Assembly: GCF_036345175.1 (NCBI RefSeq)
Contig: NZ_CP107780.1
Span: 9,424,001-9,488,000 of the forward strand
Direction of reading: 5' to 3'
DNA length: 64,000 bases
From: Streptomyces sp. NBC_00576
Lineage (GTDB): Bacteria > Actinomycetota > Actinomycetes > Streptomycetales > Streptomycetaceae
Positions 40,715 to 48,780 of this stretch are shown here, piece after piece. The position numbers and the translations under genes are program-made. A model generated the notes under the pieces. The model was not told where the DNA came from, ran no database searches, and was given only the letters and a program-made list of their open reading frames with translations. Within the stretch, counting starts at the first letter, position 1; each line of letters begins with the position of its first letter.

Positions 40715-41494
40715 GTGCCCAAGCCCAAGAACACGTTCTCGTCATGGCGGCGTCGGCTGGCGCAGCGCGCGGTGCACGCGGGCTGGGCCTGGGTGCAGCG
40801 CACGGGTTCCGTGACCGCCGACAATCCTGGGCGGCTGAACTTCCGGGCGATGGGAACAGGTACCAGGCTCGCCTTCCCGCTGGGCACGGTTTTCGGTGAA
40901 CCCTGGATCGAGCTGGGATCCCACTGCATCGTCGGCGAGCAGGTGACCCTGACGGCGGGCCTGATGCCGGACCTCGATCTCGGCCCGGTCCCCATCCTGC
41001 GCATCGGCGACGGTGTCGTCCTCGGGCGCGGCAGCCATGTCATCGCCGACACGACGGTCACCATCGGCAGCGACTGCTACTTCGGGCCGTATGTGTACGT
41101 GACGTCCACCAACCATTCGTACGACGATCCGCACGAGCCCATCGGCAAGCAGTGGCCTCGAATGGAGCCGGTGGAGATCGGGCCGGGCTGCTGGATCGGC
41201 ACCGGTGCGGTGATTCTGCCGGGGGCGCGGATCGGGCGGAACGTGGTGGTGGCGGCCGGTGCGGTGGTACGCGGGACGGTGCCCGACCACGCGGTGGTGG
41301 CGGGGGCTCCGGCCAGGGTCGTACGCCGCTGGACGCCGGCCGGGGGCTGGCGGCCGCCGCTGCGGACACCGGCCCCGACACCGATCCCCGAGGGGATCAC
41401 TCCGGAGCAGTTGCGGGCGTTGGCGGAGCTGGACGCGGGGGCGGCGGCGCGGCTGGCGGAGCTGGAGCGCGCCGCGGACCGGGCTGAGTCCTGA
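40715..41494 (+). CDS. Hexapeptide-repeat acyltransferase
   Basis: 259 residues from GTG 40715 (GTG 40709 is in frame). Hexapeptide strands 'LRIGDGVVLGRGSHVIADTT', 'VTIGSDCYFGPYVYVTSTNH' and 'VEIGPGCWIGTGAVILPGAR' build a left-handed beta-helix. The His in 'TSTNHSYDDPHEPIG' is the likely catalytic base, as in acetyltransferases of the maa/WbbJ type. It may acetylate a cell-surface sugar. The C-terminus is Ala/Glu/Leu-rich and helical. Confidence 0.9.
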   Translation: MPKPKNTFSSWRRRLAQRAVHAGWAWVQRTGSVTADNPGRLNFRAMGTGTRLAFPLGTVFGEPWIELGSHCIVGEQVTLTAGLMPDLDLGPVPILRIGDGVVLGRGSHVIADTTVTIGSDCYFGPYVYVTSTNHSYDDPHEPIGKQWPRMEPVEIGPGCWIGTGAVILPGARIGRNVVVAAGAVVRGTVPDHAVVAGAPARVVRRWTPAGGWRPPLRTPAPTPIPEGITPEQLRALAELDAGAAARLAELERAADRAES

Positions 41495-41542
41495 TCCGGC
41501 GGTCGCGGTGAGCAGCGCTCCGCGGGAAGTGCGGTATTGACG

Positions 41543-41600
41543 CTGCGGGTCCGGTGGGGGCTGGTCGCGCAGTTCCCCGTGCCCCTGAAAAGGCGCCCCT
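41543..41600. repeat. Short intergenic repeat relative
   Basis: GGGGGCTGGTCGCGCAGTTC, then CCCGTGCCCCTGAAAAGGCG. The GCTGGTCGCGC core is shared with the copy at 32591. Immediately downstream, CCCCTTCAGGG is repeated (41597-41607 and 41610-41620), just before the stop of the convergent EamA gene. From memory the element is very common in Streptomyces. Confidence 0.6.
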
Positions 41601-41628
41601 TCAGGGCTGCCCCTTCAGGGTTGTCCGT

Positions 41629-42486
41629 TCAGCCTGTTGCCAGCAGGAGCGTGCCCACCAGGGCCAGGCCCGCGCCTGCCGCCTGGATCGCGCGTAGGCG
41701 TTCGCTGAGGAAGCCGCGTGCCGCCAGGGCGGTGACCACCGGGTAGAGCGAGGCGAGTACGGCGGCCACGGTGACCGGGCCGTGCTGGGCGGCGATCGAG
41801 TAGGTGCCGTTGGCGGCCACATCGGCGAGGCCGACGAAGCCGAGCGCGGGTAGCAGGCGCCAGGGGAAGCCGCCTGTCGGGAGGGCGGCGCCGCCTCGGC
41901 GGACCGAGACGTACAGCGCGGCACTGCCGACGGCGACGTTCGTCACGCGCTGGACGAAGAGCGCGAGGAACAGGCCGGTGATGGTGGTCGACGCCTCCGC
42001 GATCAGGGCGAAGACCGTGCCGAAGCCGAACGCCGCGAGCAGCGTGAGCAGGATCGCCTGCCGCTGCACGGGCGCGCCCCTGAGCTGCGGTCCACCCGCG
42101 AGCACGACTCCGACGACGGCGACCGCGATCCCCGCGAACTGGAGCAGCCCGGGGCGCTCGCCGAGGAAGAGCCCGACGCTGATGGGGACGGCCACGCCGA
42201 GGGAGCCGAGCGGGGAGACGACCCCCATCGGGCCCAGGGCGAGCGCCTTGTAGAAGGAGAGCAGGGCCACCGGTCCGGCGAGGCCCGCAGCGACCGCGAA
42301 CCAGAGCCGCGGACCGGCCTCGCTCCAGCCGCCGGTCAGGACCACGATCGTGCCGAGTACGACCGCCGCGATCGACTGCGAGACCACGACCACCGTCAAC
42401 GCGGACATGCGCCGGGTCAGCAGCCCGCCGCCGAAGTCGGCCAGCCCCCAGAGCAGGCTGGTGACCAGGGCGAAGAATGCGGTCAT
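41629..42486 (-). CDS. EamA-family (DMT superfamily) transporter
   Basis: 285 residues with two EamA repeats: 'TAFFALVTSLLWGLADFGGG' starts repeat 1, and 'ALGFVGLADVAANGTYSIAA' with 'ALAARGFLSERLRAIQAAGA' is in repeat 2. ATG 42486 has GAGG six bases upstream, and the in-frame sequence above it runs through the operator region. It faces an XRE-cupin regulator across a promoter with two long direct repeats, so it is probably an exporter controlled by that regulator. Confidence 0.9.
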   Translation of the reverse strand: MTAFFALVTSLLWGLADFGGGLLTRRMSALTVVVVSQSIAAVVLGTIVVLTGGWSEAGPRLWFAVAAGLAGPVALLSFYKALALGPMGVVSPLGSLGVAVPISVGLFLGERPGLLQFAGIAVAVVGVVLAGGPQLRGAPVQRQAILLTLLAAFGFGTVFALIAEASTTITGLFLALFVQRVTNVAVGSAALYVSVRRGGAALPTGGFPWRLLPALGFVGLADVAANGTYSIAAQHGPVTVAAVLASLYPVVTALAARGFLSERLRAIQAAGAGLALVGTLLLATG

Positions 42487-42500
42487 GGAGGCGCCTCGCA

Positions 42501-42553
42501 GTACAGTGGAGTGAACGATTAAGTGCACCACACCGTAGTACAGTGAAGTGAAC
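42501..42553. promoter_or_regulatory. Direct repeats between EamA and XRE-cupin genes
   Basis: GTACAGTGGAGTGAAC (42501-42516) and GTACAGTGAAGTGAAC (42538-42553) differ at one base and are 37 bases apart, about 3.5 turns. They overlap the divergent promoters (CATAAT at 42563-42568 is a candidate -10 for the regulator). They are probable sites for the XRE-cupin protein. Confidence 0.7.
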
Positions 42554-42602
42554 TCTGTCATCCATAATTCTGCACTTCTTGCGCTCGGGAGAGTGCGGCA
42601 GG

Positions 42603-43223
42603 ATGAGGGGGCTGAGAACAAGAGTGTCGGACGAGAACTTGGATGGAACGTTGTCGGACCTCGACCTGCTGACCCAGTCGCTGGCGCGCAGTGTGAAGCG
42701 CTGGCGCGCCGAACGTGGCTTCACCCTGGAGACGCTCGCCGCCCGTGCCGGGGTCAGCCGCGGGATGCTCATCCAGATCGAGCAGGCCCGCACCAACCCC
42801 AGCCTCGGCACGGTGGTGAAGATCGGTGACGCGCTCGGCGTCAGTATCACCACCCTGCTCGAACACGAACAGGGCCCGAAGGTCCGGGTCGTCCCCGCCG
42901 ACCAGGCCGTACGGCTGTGGCACACCGACGCCGGCAGCTACAACCGGCTCCTCGCGGGCACCGAGGCACCGGGCCCGCTGGAGCTGTGGGATTGGCACCT
43001 CATGCCCGGCGACACCAGCGCGTCCGACCCGCACCCCGCGGGCACGTTCGAGATTCTCCACGTCACGGCGGGCGAACTGACGCTCACGGTCGACGGAGTC
43101 GAACACCGGGTCCCGGCGGGCGCGAGCGCCACCTTCGAGGCCAATGTCCCTCATATGTACGGCAATGACGGCACGGAACCGCTGGAGATGCTGATGTCCG
43201 TGTCGGTCCCGCCGGTGAGCTGA
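42603..43223 (+). CDS. XRE family regulator with C-terminal cupin domain
   Basis: 206 residues from ATG 42603 (GGGAGAG nine bases upstream; GTG 42624 is an alternative). The helix-turn-helix is 'GFTLETLAARAGVSRGMLIQ' then 'IEQARTNPSLGTVVKIGDAL'. The cupin (about 105-205) has 'DPHPAGTFEILHVTAGELTL' and 'VPAGASATFEANVPHMYGND', with possible metal or ligand-binding His and Glu. Such regulators sense small metabolites. It very likely controls the divergent EamA exporter. Confidence 0.92.
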   Translation: MRGLRTRVSDENLDGTLSDLDLLTQSLARSVKRWRAERGFTLETLAARAGVSRGMLIQIEQARTNPSLGTVVKIGDALGVSITTLLEHEQGPKVRVVPADQAVRLWHTDAGSYNRLLAGTEAPGPLELWDWHLMPGDTSASDPHPAGTFEILHVTAGELTLTVDGVEHRVPAGASATFEANVPHMYGNDGTEPLEMLMSVSVPPVS

Positions 43224-43516
43224 GCCGCTCGGCCGCGGGTTCGCCCACGGCTGTGGGCGTGCCGTCGTGCGAGCCCCCATCGGAGAACAGACCCGGAAAT
43301 GGGCGGACACCGCCGTCTCGTGGCGCACTACGGGCCCTCGCCGCGTGTCTCGTCTTCTCCACCGCGTCGTCGACCTGCCCGGGGTGCTGGTCGGCAGTGG
43401 GCGGCGACGCGGCAAGCTGCTGGTGCCGGGGAAGGTGTTCGCCGAGCTCCCGGGCGCGGTGGTGGTGGCCGGGCTGGGCGTCAACTGACTTCTGTGGGCG
43501 GTGTGGTGAGTCGGTG
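43224..43516. other. Intergenic region without a convincing gene
   Basis: 293 bases between the convergent XRE-cupin and pobA genes. Open frames exist on both strands, but none has a good start, domain or composition. No clear hairpin or repeat is seen. Confidence 0.4.
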
Positions 43517-44752
43517 TCAGTGGTCGGCGTCCCTGCCGATGTACACATCGGCGAACGCGGCTGCGGCGGCGGGGGAGTTCAGGATGCGGCGGAGGCGGGC
43601 CAGGGTCGTGCCGGAACGGAACGGATCGCCCGACGAGGCCCCGTGGTAGATGTCCGACAGCCACAGCGAGAACTCCTGGTACTGCCAGACGCGCCGCAGA
43701 CACGCCTCCGAGTAGCCGTTCAGGCCGCCGGGGTCGCCCTTCGTGAGGTAGGTGACGAGTCCGTCGCCGAGCAGGAAGGCGTCGTGCAGGGCGAGGTTCA
43801 TTCCCTTGGCTGCGATGGGAGCGGTGAGATGGGCCGAGTCGCCGGCCAGGAACAGCCGCCCGAACTGCATCGGTTCCACCACGTAGTTGTGCATGTCGAG
43901 GACGCGCTTCTCGATCAGCCGGCCCTCGTTGAGCGGGGGCGCCCCCAATGCGTCGAACCGTTGGTGGAGTTCGGTCCAGACGCGGTCGTCCGGCCAGTTC
44001 TCCGGGTCGTCGCCGGGCGGGCACTCCAGGTAGTAGCGGGTGACTTCGGGGCCCCGGGCCATGTGCCCGGCGAAGCCGCGCGGGTGGATGCCGAACATCA
44101 CGCAGTCGTTGGACGGCGGCGCCTCGGCGAGGAGGGCCAGCCAGCCGATGCCGTAGTCGTGCCGCGCGATCCGGGCATGCGCCGCCGGAATTGCCGTACG
44201 GGTCACCCCCCGAGCCCCGTCGCACCCGGCGATGAACTCGCCCTGCACGTACTCCCGTTGGCCCGTTTCCGCTGAGACGTACGACACCGCGGGCCGGTCG
44301 GTGTCGAGGTCGTGCACGAGTACGTCCCGCACGCCGAAACGGATGTCGCCGCTGCGTACGTCCGCGTACTCGCGCACCAGGTCCGTCACCAACAGCGGCT
44401 GGGGATAGGCGAAGTGGCGGTGGCCCGACAGCTCGGCGTACTCGAACCGATGGCGTCGGCCGCCGAACCGGAACTCGCACCTCGTGTGCGTACCGGCCCG
44501 CTCCAGCAACGTGTCGGCCAGGCCCCGCTGTTGGAGGGCGCGAACCGCCCACTCCTCGATGAACCCGGCCCGGGGGTGCTGCTCGATGAACTCCCTGCTC
44601 TCCGTCTCCAGCACCACACAGTCGATGTCGGCGGCCCGCAGGATGTTCCCGACGGTGAGCCCGGCGGGTCCGGCGCCCACGATCACCACCGGAAAGCGTT
44701 GTGCGGACGGGGAGTTGGCCGTGGAGTCGGGGGGAGGTGGGGCGAAGGTCAC
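43517..44752 (-). CDS. pobA: 4-hydroxybenzoate 3-monooxygenase
   Basis: 411 residues. FAD motifs: 'VVIVGAGPAGLTVGNILRAA' and 'LFLAGDSAHLTAPIAAKGMN'. 'CDGARGVTRTAIP' is the DG motif. The substrate-side sequences 'PRAGFIEEWAVRALQQRG' and 'SGHRHFAYPQPLLVTDLVRE' match PobA. It hydroxylates 4-hydroxybenzoate to protocatechuate using NAD(P)H. GTG 44752 lies six bases after a CATAAT -10-like element, so the message is probably leaderless. No pca ring-cleavage genes or PobR regulator are adjacent. Confidence 0.92.
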   Translation of the reverse strand: MTFAPPPPDSTANSPSAQRFPVVIVGAGPAGLTVGNILRAADIDCVVLETESREFIEQHPRAGFIEEWAVRALQQRGLADTLLERAGTHTRCEFRFGGRRHRFEYAELSGHRHFAYPQPLLVTDLVREYADVRSGDIRFGVRDVLVHDLDTDRPAVSYVSAETGQREYVQGEFIAGCDGARGVTRTAIPAAHARIARHDYGIGWLALLAEAPPSNDCVMFGIHPRGFAGHMARGPEVTRYYLECPPGDDPENWPDDRVWTELHQRFDALGAPPLNEGRLIEKRVLDMHNYVVEPMQFGRLFLAGDSAHLTAPIAAKGMNLALHDAFLLGDGLVTYLTKGDPGGLNGYSEACLRRVWQYQEFSLWLSDIYHGASSGDPFRSGTTLARLRRILNSPAAAAAFADVYIGRDADH

Positions 44753-44919
44753 CCGAGCATTATGTCGGCCCGCCGCAGACGGATAGCCCGATCTTTTCGT
44801 TATCGGCGGTCCTGGGGCGCGTCTCCTCTCCGAGTCGCTCGCAAGCGATCTCCGCAATCTCCGCAAGCGATCTCCGTAAGCGACTCACCCCCCACTCCCC
44901 CAGAGCCAAGGACGAACCC

Positions 44920-46371
44920 TTGAACACACAGATCAGCCGACGCGGCGTGCTGAAGTTCACCGGCGCGACGGCGGGCGCCGTCACCATCGGTACGACCCTC
45001 GCCGCCCCGCCCGCCTCGGCGGCAGGCGCGAGTCTCGTACACCCGGGCATGCTGCACACCCGGACGGATCTGGACCGGATGGCGAAGAAGGTGAAGGCCG
45101 GGGCAGCGCCGTACACGGCGGGGTTCGCGCGGCTGACCGCCAACCGGCATGCGCAGAGCGGCTGGACGGCCAATCCGCAGGCCACCGTCTACCGGGGCGA
45201 GGGCTCGCCGCAGAACTACGCGATCCTCTACAACGACATCCACGCGGCCTACCAGAACGCCCTGCGGTGGCATGTCACCGGTGAGAGCGCATACGGCGAC
45301 ACGGCCGTGGCGATCCTGAACGCCTGGTCGGCGAAGCTGACCGAGGTGGCGGGCTCCGCCGACCGGTTCCTCGCGGCGGGCCTGTACGGCTACCAGTTCG
45401 CCAACGCGGCCGAACTCGTCCGCGACCACGCCGACTTCGACCTCGACCGCTTCCAGAAGATGATGCTGGACGTCTTCCACCCGCTCAGCGAGGACTTCCT
45501 GGCGAACCACAACGGCGCCGTCATCACCAACTACTGGGCCAACTGGGACCTCACGGCCATCGCCTGCGTCCTGGCCGTCGGCATCCTCTGCGACGACCGA
45601 GCCAAGATCGACCGGGCCGTCGAGTACTTCAAGCACGGCGCCGGCATGGGCTCGGTCAAGAACGCCATCCCGGTCGTGCACGACGACCAGGAGCTCGCCG
45701 AATGGGTCGAGGCGGGCCGCGACCAGGGGCACGCCCTGCTCGGCGTGGGCCTGATGGGCACGGTCTGCGAGATGGCCTGGAACCAGGGCATCGATCTGTA
45801 CGGCTACGACGACAGCCGTTTCCTCAAGGGCGCCCAGTACGTGGCCAAGTGGAGCATGGGCGGCGCGGTGCCGTACACGGCGAACACCCGCAAGAAGGGT
45901 GCGGTCAACGGCTGGTCGGGCAGCGAGAGTGCGACCGCAGCCGCCGCCGTGGACCCGGCGATGGCCCGCCCGATCTGGGCCATGATCGCCAACCACTACA
46001 CCAAGCGTCGGGGTCTGTCCGCGAACTATCTGACCCGTATCGCCGCCCAGGCGTCCCCCGAGGGCGGCGGCGGTGACTACGGCCCCAACAGCGGTGGATA
46101 CGACCAACTCGGCTTCGGGACACTGGCGTTCACCCGCGACAGGGTGAGCGCGAGTCCGAGTCCCGCGTCGCAGAGTGCGGCTGAGAGTGCCGGTGGGGCG
46201 GGTGCAGCGCCGTCGGTCGGTGCGACTCCCCAGGGCGGCAAGGGCGAGGACCTCGCCGCGACCGGTACGACGGACGTCGTCGCCTGGACCGCGGCGACCG
46301 GCATCACCGCTCTCGCGGGCGGGCTTCTGCTGCTGCGTCGGCGGGGGCGGTCCGGCGGGTCGGCACAGTGA
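44920..46371 (+). CDS. Tat-exported, sortase-anchored alginate lyase-family protein
   Basis: 483 residues. TTG 44920 has AAGGA seven bases upstream, and no ATG or GTG of the frame gives the signal peptide. The Tat signal is 'SRRGVLKFTGATAGAVTIGT', with cleavage after 'PASA'. The alginate lyase-type alpha/alpha-toroid (about 45-395) has 'GYQFANAAELVRDHADFDLD', 'NHNGAVITNYWANWDLTAIA' and 'QELAEWVEAGRDQGHALLGV' with the usual Asn, His and Arg/Tyr residues. The C-terminus has LAATG, a membrane helix and 'LLRRRGRSG', a class E sortase signal. It would degrade an acidic polysaccharide at the cell surface. Confidence 0.9.
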   Translation: MNTQISRRGVLKFTGATAGAVTIGTTLAAPPASAAGASLVHPGMLHTRTDLDRMAKKVKAGAAPYTAGFARLTANRHAQSGWTANPQATVYRGEGSPQNYAILYNDIHAAYQNALRWHVTGESAYGDTAVAILNAWSAKLTEVAGSADRFLAAGLYGYQFANAAELVRDHADFDLDRFQKMMLDVFHPLSEDFLANHNGAVITNYWANWDLTAIACVLAVGILCDDRAKIDRAVEYFKHGAGMGSVKNAIPVVHDDQELAEWVEAGRDQGHALLGVGLMGTVCEMAWNQGIDLYGYDDSRFLKGAQYVAKWSMGGAVPYTANTRKKGAVNGWSGSESATAAAAVDPAMARPIWAMIANHYTKRRGLSANYLTRIAAQASPEGGGGDYGPNSGGYDQLGFGTLAFTRDRVSASPSPASQSAAESAGGAGAAPSVGATPQGGKGEDLAATGTTDVVAWTAATGITALAGGLLLLRRRGRSGGSAQ

Positions 46372-46398
46372 GGCTGCCGGAACGGGCGGGTTCGCGCG

Positions 46399-46806
46399 TC
46401 AGCCGAGGCGGGGCAGCTCGATGGCCGGGCAGCGGTCCATGACCATGTCGAGTCCGGCGGCGCGGGTCCGGTCGTACGCGGCTTCGTCGATGACGCCGAG
46501 CTGGTACCAGACCGCCTTGGCGCCGATGGCGGCGGCCTCGTCGGCGACCGGACCCGCGAGGTCGCTGTTCACGAACACATCGACCACGTCGACGTCGAAG
46601 GGGATGTCGGCCAGCGAGGCGTAACCCTGCTCACCGTGGACCGTCTCGGCCTTCGGGTGGACGGGGACGATCCGCTTGCCGTGGCGCTGGAGGACCTCGG
46701 CCACGCGGTACGCGGCCCGCTGCTGGTTCGACGACAGGCCCACGATCGCCCAGGTGTCGCCGAGCTCGGTCAGGATCTTGCGGATCGTCGCTGGGTCGCC
46801 GTACAC
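46399..46806 (-). CDS. CoA-binding protein (YccU-like)
   Basis: 135 residues. The Rossmann CoA-binding fold is 'TWAIVGLSSNQQRAAYRVAE', 'RIVPVHPKAETVHGEQGYAS' and 'VDVFVNSDLAGPVADEAAAI'. GTG 46806 has AAGGAGG six bases upstream. It binds CoA or succinyl-CoA-like ligands and is a single-domain relative of succinyl-CoA synthetase alpha. A perfect inverted repeat lies upstream, so the gene is probably regulated. The TetR gene precedes it in the same direction. Confidence 0.9.
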   Translation of the reverse strand: MYGDPATIRKILTELGDTWAIVGLSSNQQRAAYRVAEVLQRHGKRIVPVHPKAETVHGEQGYASLADIPFDVDVVDVFVNSDLAGPVADEAAAIGAKAVWYQLGVIDEAAYDRTRAAGLDMVMDRCPAIELPRLG

Positions 46807-46832
46807 GCCCGGCCTCCTTGGGATTCGTACAG

Positions 46833-46857
46833 CCGCTGTTGTCCGCGACAACAGCGG
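46833..46857. promoter_or_regulatory. Perfect 11-3-11 inverted repeat
   Basis: CCGCTGTTGTC and GACAACAGCGG flank CGC. It lies 27 bases before the CoA-binding gene start, where it could be an operator or an RNA hairpin. Its length and perfection exceed a typical terminator stem. Confidence 0.65.
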
Positions 46858-47012
46858 TCGGCCTGCGGTGATTCCCCGCGTTGTCGCCGGGGTGGGTGTC
46901 CGGGGGCCCGGCAGATGCATGATGTGCGGTGTGGTTGCTGACACGGGATGGTGGGCGGAACGGTGCGCGAAGAGGCCCACGGCGTGTGCCGCGGGCCCCT
47001 GCGGCGGCTGGC

Positions 47013-47720
47013 TCAGCTCGCCAGGGCGGCGGGCTGCCACACGGCCTCGGGGTCGAGCGGCAGGTTCGGCCGGTCGCGTTTGAAGGCCGCGGCCTCCTCC
47101 TCCACGTCCGGCAGTGCGGCGCCGGGTGCTGCGAACCCCCGCAACAGGGTTTCGCAGTACTCGCTGGACAGGTACGAGGCGTCCCAACTGCCGTCCGGTT
47201 TCACCCACTGGTAGGTGTGGTTGTGCAGATTCAGGAACTGCAGGGTGGCCAGATGCGGTTCGACCGCGCGGAAGGTGCCTTGCTCCACGGCTTCCGTGAG
47301 CAGTCCCCGGACCAGTTGCTCGAACTCCGCGCGCTGGCCGAGCAGCGTGTCGAGATAGTCGCCGGTGAGGCTGCGGTAGTCGTGCTCGTAGACCCAGATG
47401 TGGTCGAGCCTGCGGAAGATGATCGTCAGCAGGGACTCCGACAGCAGACGAAGCCGCACCAGTGGGTCCGCGTCGAGGCCCGCGATCTGCCGGGCGCGGG
47501 ACAGCAGCGGGTCCATCACTCGCGACTGGATCTCGATCAGCAGATTCTCCTTGGACCCGATGTAGTAGTACAGGGCGCCCTTGGCGAGTCCGACCGCACG
47601 GCCCAGTTCGTTGATGGAGGTCGCCGCGTAGCCATGACGGGCGAAGAGGGTCGCCGCGGTGTCGATGATCTTCTGTCGTCGGACCTCGTAGCCCGGCCCG
47701 TGGCCCGGTGGTCGTGGCAT
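47013..47720 (-). CDS. TetR/AcrR family transcriptional regulator
   Basis: 235 residues. 'RRQKIIDTAATLFARHGYAA' and 'TSINELGRAVGLAKGALYYY' form the helix-turn-helix. The ligand-binding domain (about 75-215) contains 'HIWVYEHDYRSLTGDYLDTL' and 'NLHNHTYQWVKPDG', similar to KstR2-type or acyl-CoA-responsive TetR proteins. Start ATG 47720. A palindrome ACCG-AA-CGGT lies upstream in the region shared with the CysRS-like gene. The ligand may be an acyl-CoA. Confidence 0.93.
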   Translation of the reverse strand: MPRPPGHGPGYEVRRQKIIDTAATLFARHGYAATSINELGRAVGLAKGALYYYIGSKENLLIEIQSRVMDPLLSRARQIAGLDADPLVRLRLLSESLLTIIFRRLDHIWVYEHDYRSLTGDYLDTLLGQRAEFEQLVRGLLTEAVEQGTFRAVEPHLATLQFLNLHNHTYQWVKPDGSWDASYLSSEYCETLLRGFAAPGAALPDVEEEAAAFKRDRPNLPLDPEAVWQPAALAS

Positions 47721-48051
47721 GTGGTTCTCCCCGCCTGATGTGCCGACATTTCGACGTGCCGATGAGACATGGCCTCGGGCCCGCGTCCGGACGGCCTGCG
47801 GTACATCGGGAAAGCGGGTCCGGGACCTTGCGCTCTGGCGCTTGATCAGTTTGCTAGACCGAACGGTACATTAAAAGAGGGCCGCCACGACCTCGACCTG
47901 CGAGATGCCGGACAGCGCGGCCGGAGCGCGACCAACTGGGCCCCGACGGGGAACGAACCACCCACAAAGGCGCCGCGAGGAACAGCGCGACAACCCCACC
48001 AACCCGAGCCAAAACGAACCGCCGACCCAGCGGAGCGTTACGCTCGGCACC
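47721..48051. other. Divergent intergenic region TetR / CysRS-like gene
   Basis: 331 bases. The AT-rich centre (47840-47880) holds the palindrome described separately. The remainder shows no hairpin, repeat or RNA gene that I can support. Confidence 0.4.
47842..47872. promoter_or_regulatory. TetR operator and promoter elements
   Basis: ACCGAACGGT (47858-47867) is a perfect 4-2-4 palindrome set in TAGACCGAACGGTACA. TTGATC (47842) and TACATT (47867) could be a plus-strand promoter, although the 19-base spacing is long. The sequence resembles acyl-CoA regulon operators known to me from actinobacteria. TetR binding is inferred. Confidence 0.5.
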
Positions 48052-48780
48052 GTGCTCCGCATCTACGACGTCCGAACCGCCGAGTCCGTAGTCGCCGCCC
48101 CGGCCCGCCGGGCCCTGACCCGTGTCGAGGCCCATGCGCCGGCCTTCGGCGCCACCGCCCTGCGTGTCCTCCTGGTCGCCGACGTCCTTGTCCGCGCCCT
48201 GGAGATCGGCGGCACCCCCGTGTGGGCCGTGCTGGCCGGTGAGGAACAGGTGGCCGAACTCCGGGCCGGCGCCGCGGCTCTCGGCGTCCGGCCCTTCGAG
48301 GACCGGCGTGACGTCGGACCGGAGTTCGCGGAGGCCCAGCTGATCCATGTGGTGAGCCGGGGTGCAGGGGCGACGGACGGCATCAGGATCGATGTCGCCC
48401 CGGTCGACTCCCCCGACTCCGCGACCGCTCCCGGAGACATCGACCCCGCGACCCTCCGCCTCGCCCTGCTGGCCCACCCCCGCTCCGAGCCCGTCCACCT
48501 GACGACGGCCGCCCTGGCCGACGCGGGGAGCACGCTCGCGCACTGGCGCCGGTCGGTCGCAGTCTGGGCGGGGCAGCCGTCCCGTCCGGTGCCCGAGGGG
48601 GTACGCCATGACCTGCGCGCCGCCTGGGAGGACGACCTGAATCTGCCCGCCGTACTGGACGTCCTGCGCAGCGTCGAGACCCTCGACGGGATGCCGGACG
48701 GGGCCCGCTTCGAGACGTACGCCTACGCCGACCGCATCCTCGGCCTCGAACTCACCCGCGAGATCGGGTCGTTGGCGTGA
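48052..48780 (+). CDS. Cysteinyl-tRNA synthetase/MshC-like protein without catalytic motifs
   Basis: 242 residues from GTG 48052. The start 'LRIYDVRTAES' and 'ALRVLLVADVLVRALEIGGT' resemble the first strands and helix of CysRS/MshC. 'DPATLRLALLAHPRSEPVHL' with 'AALADAGSTLAHWRRSV', then 'RHDLRAAWEDDLNLPAVLDV', resembles the post-KMSKS helical part. The zinc Cys of 'CGxTVY', the HIGH motif and KMSKS are all absent, and the protein is about half the usual length. It cannot be an active synthetase. It may bind Cys, an adenylate or tRNA. It overlaps the SixA-type gene by four bases (GTGA). Confidence 0.75.
   Translation: MLRIYDVRTAESVVAAPARRALTRVEAHAPAFGATALRVLLVADVLVRALEIGGTPVWAVLAGEEQVAELRAGAAALGVRPFEDRRDVGPEFAEAQLIHVVSRGAGATDGIRIDVAPVDSPDSATAPGDIDPATLRLALLAHPRSEPVHLTTAALADAGSTLAHWRRSVAVWAGQPSRPVPEGVRHDLRAAWEDDLNLPAVLDVLRSVETLDGMPDGARFETYAYADRILGLELTREIGSLA

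Noticed and set aside
39145..41064. 639-codon reverse frame across dedA and the acyltransferase
   Set aside because: Antisense to two well-supported genes, with only Arg/Pro-rich sequence.
43253..44275. 340-codon plus-strand frame over pobA
   Set aside because: Mostly antisense to pobA, without domain or ribosome-binding site.
44840..44876. Repeated CGCAAGCGATCTCCG before the alginate lyase gene as an operator
   Set aside because: The 22-base-period repeat is real, but no palindrome or regulator supports a function; I left it unassigned.
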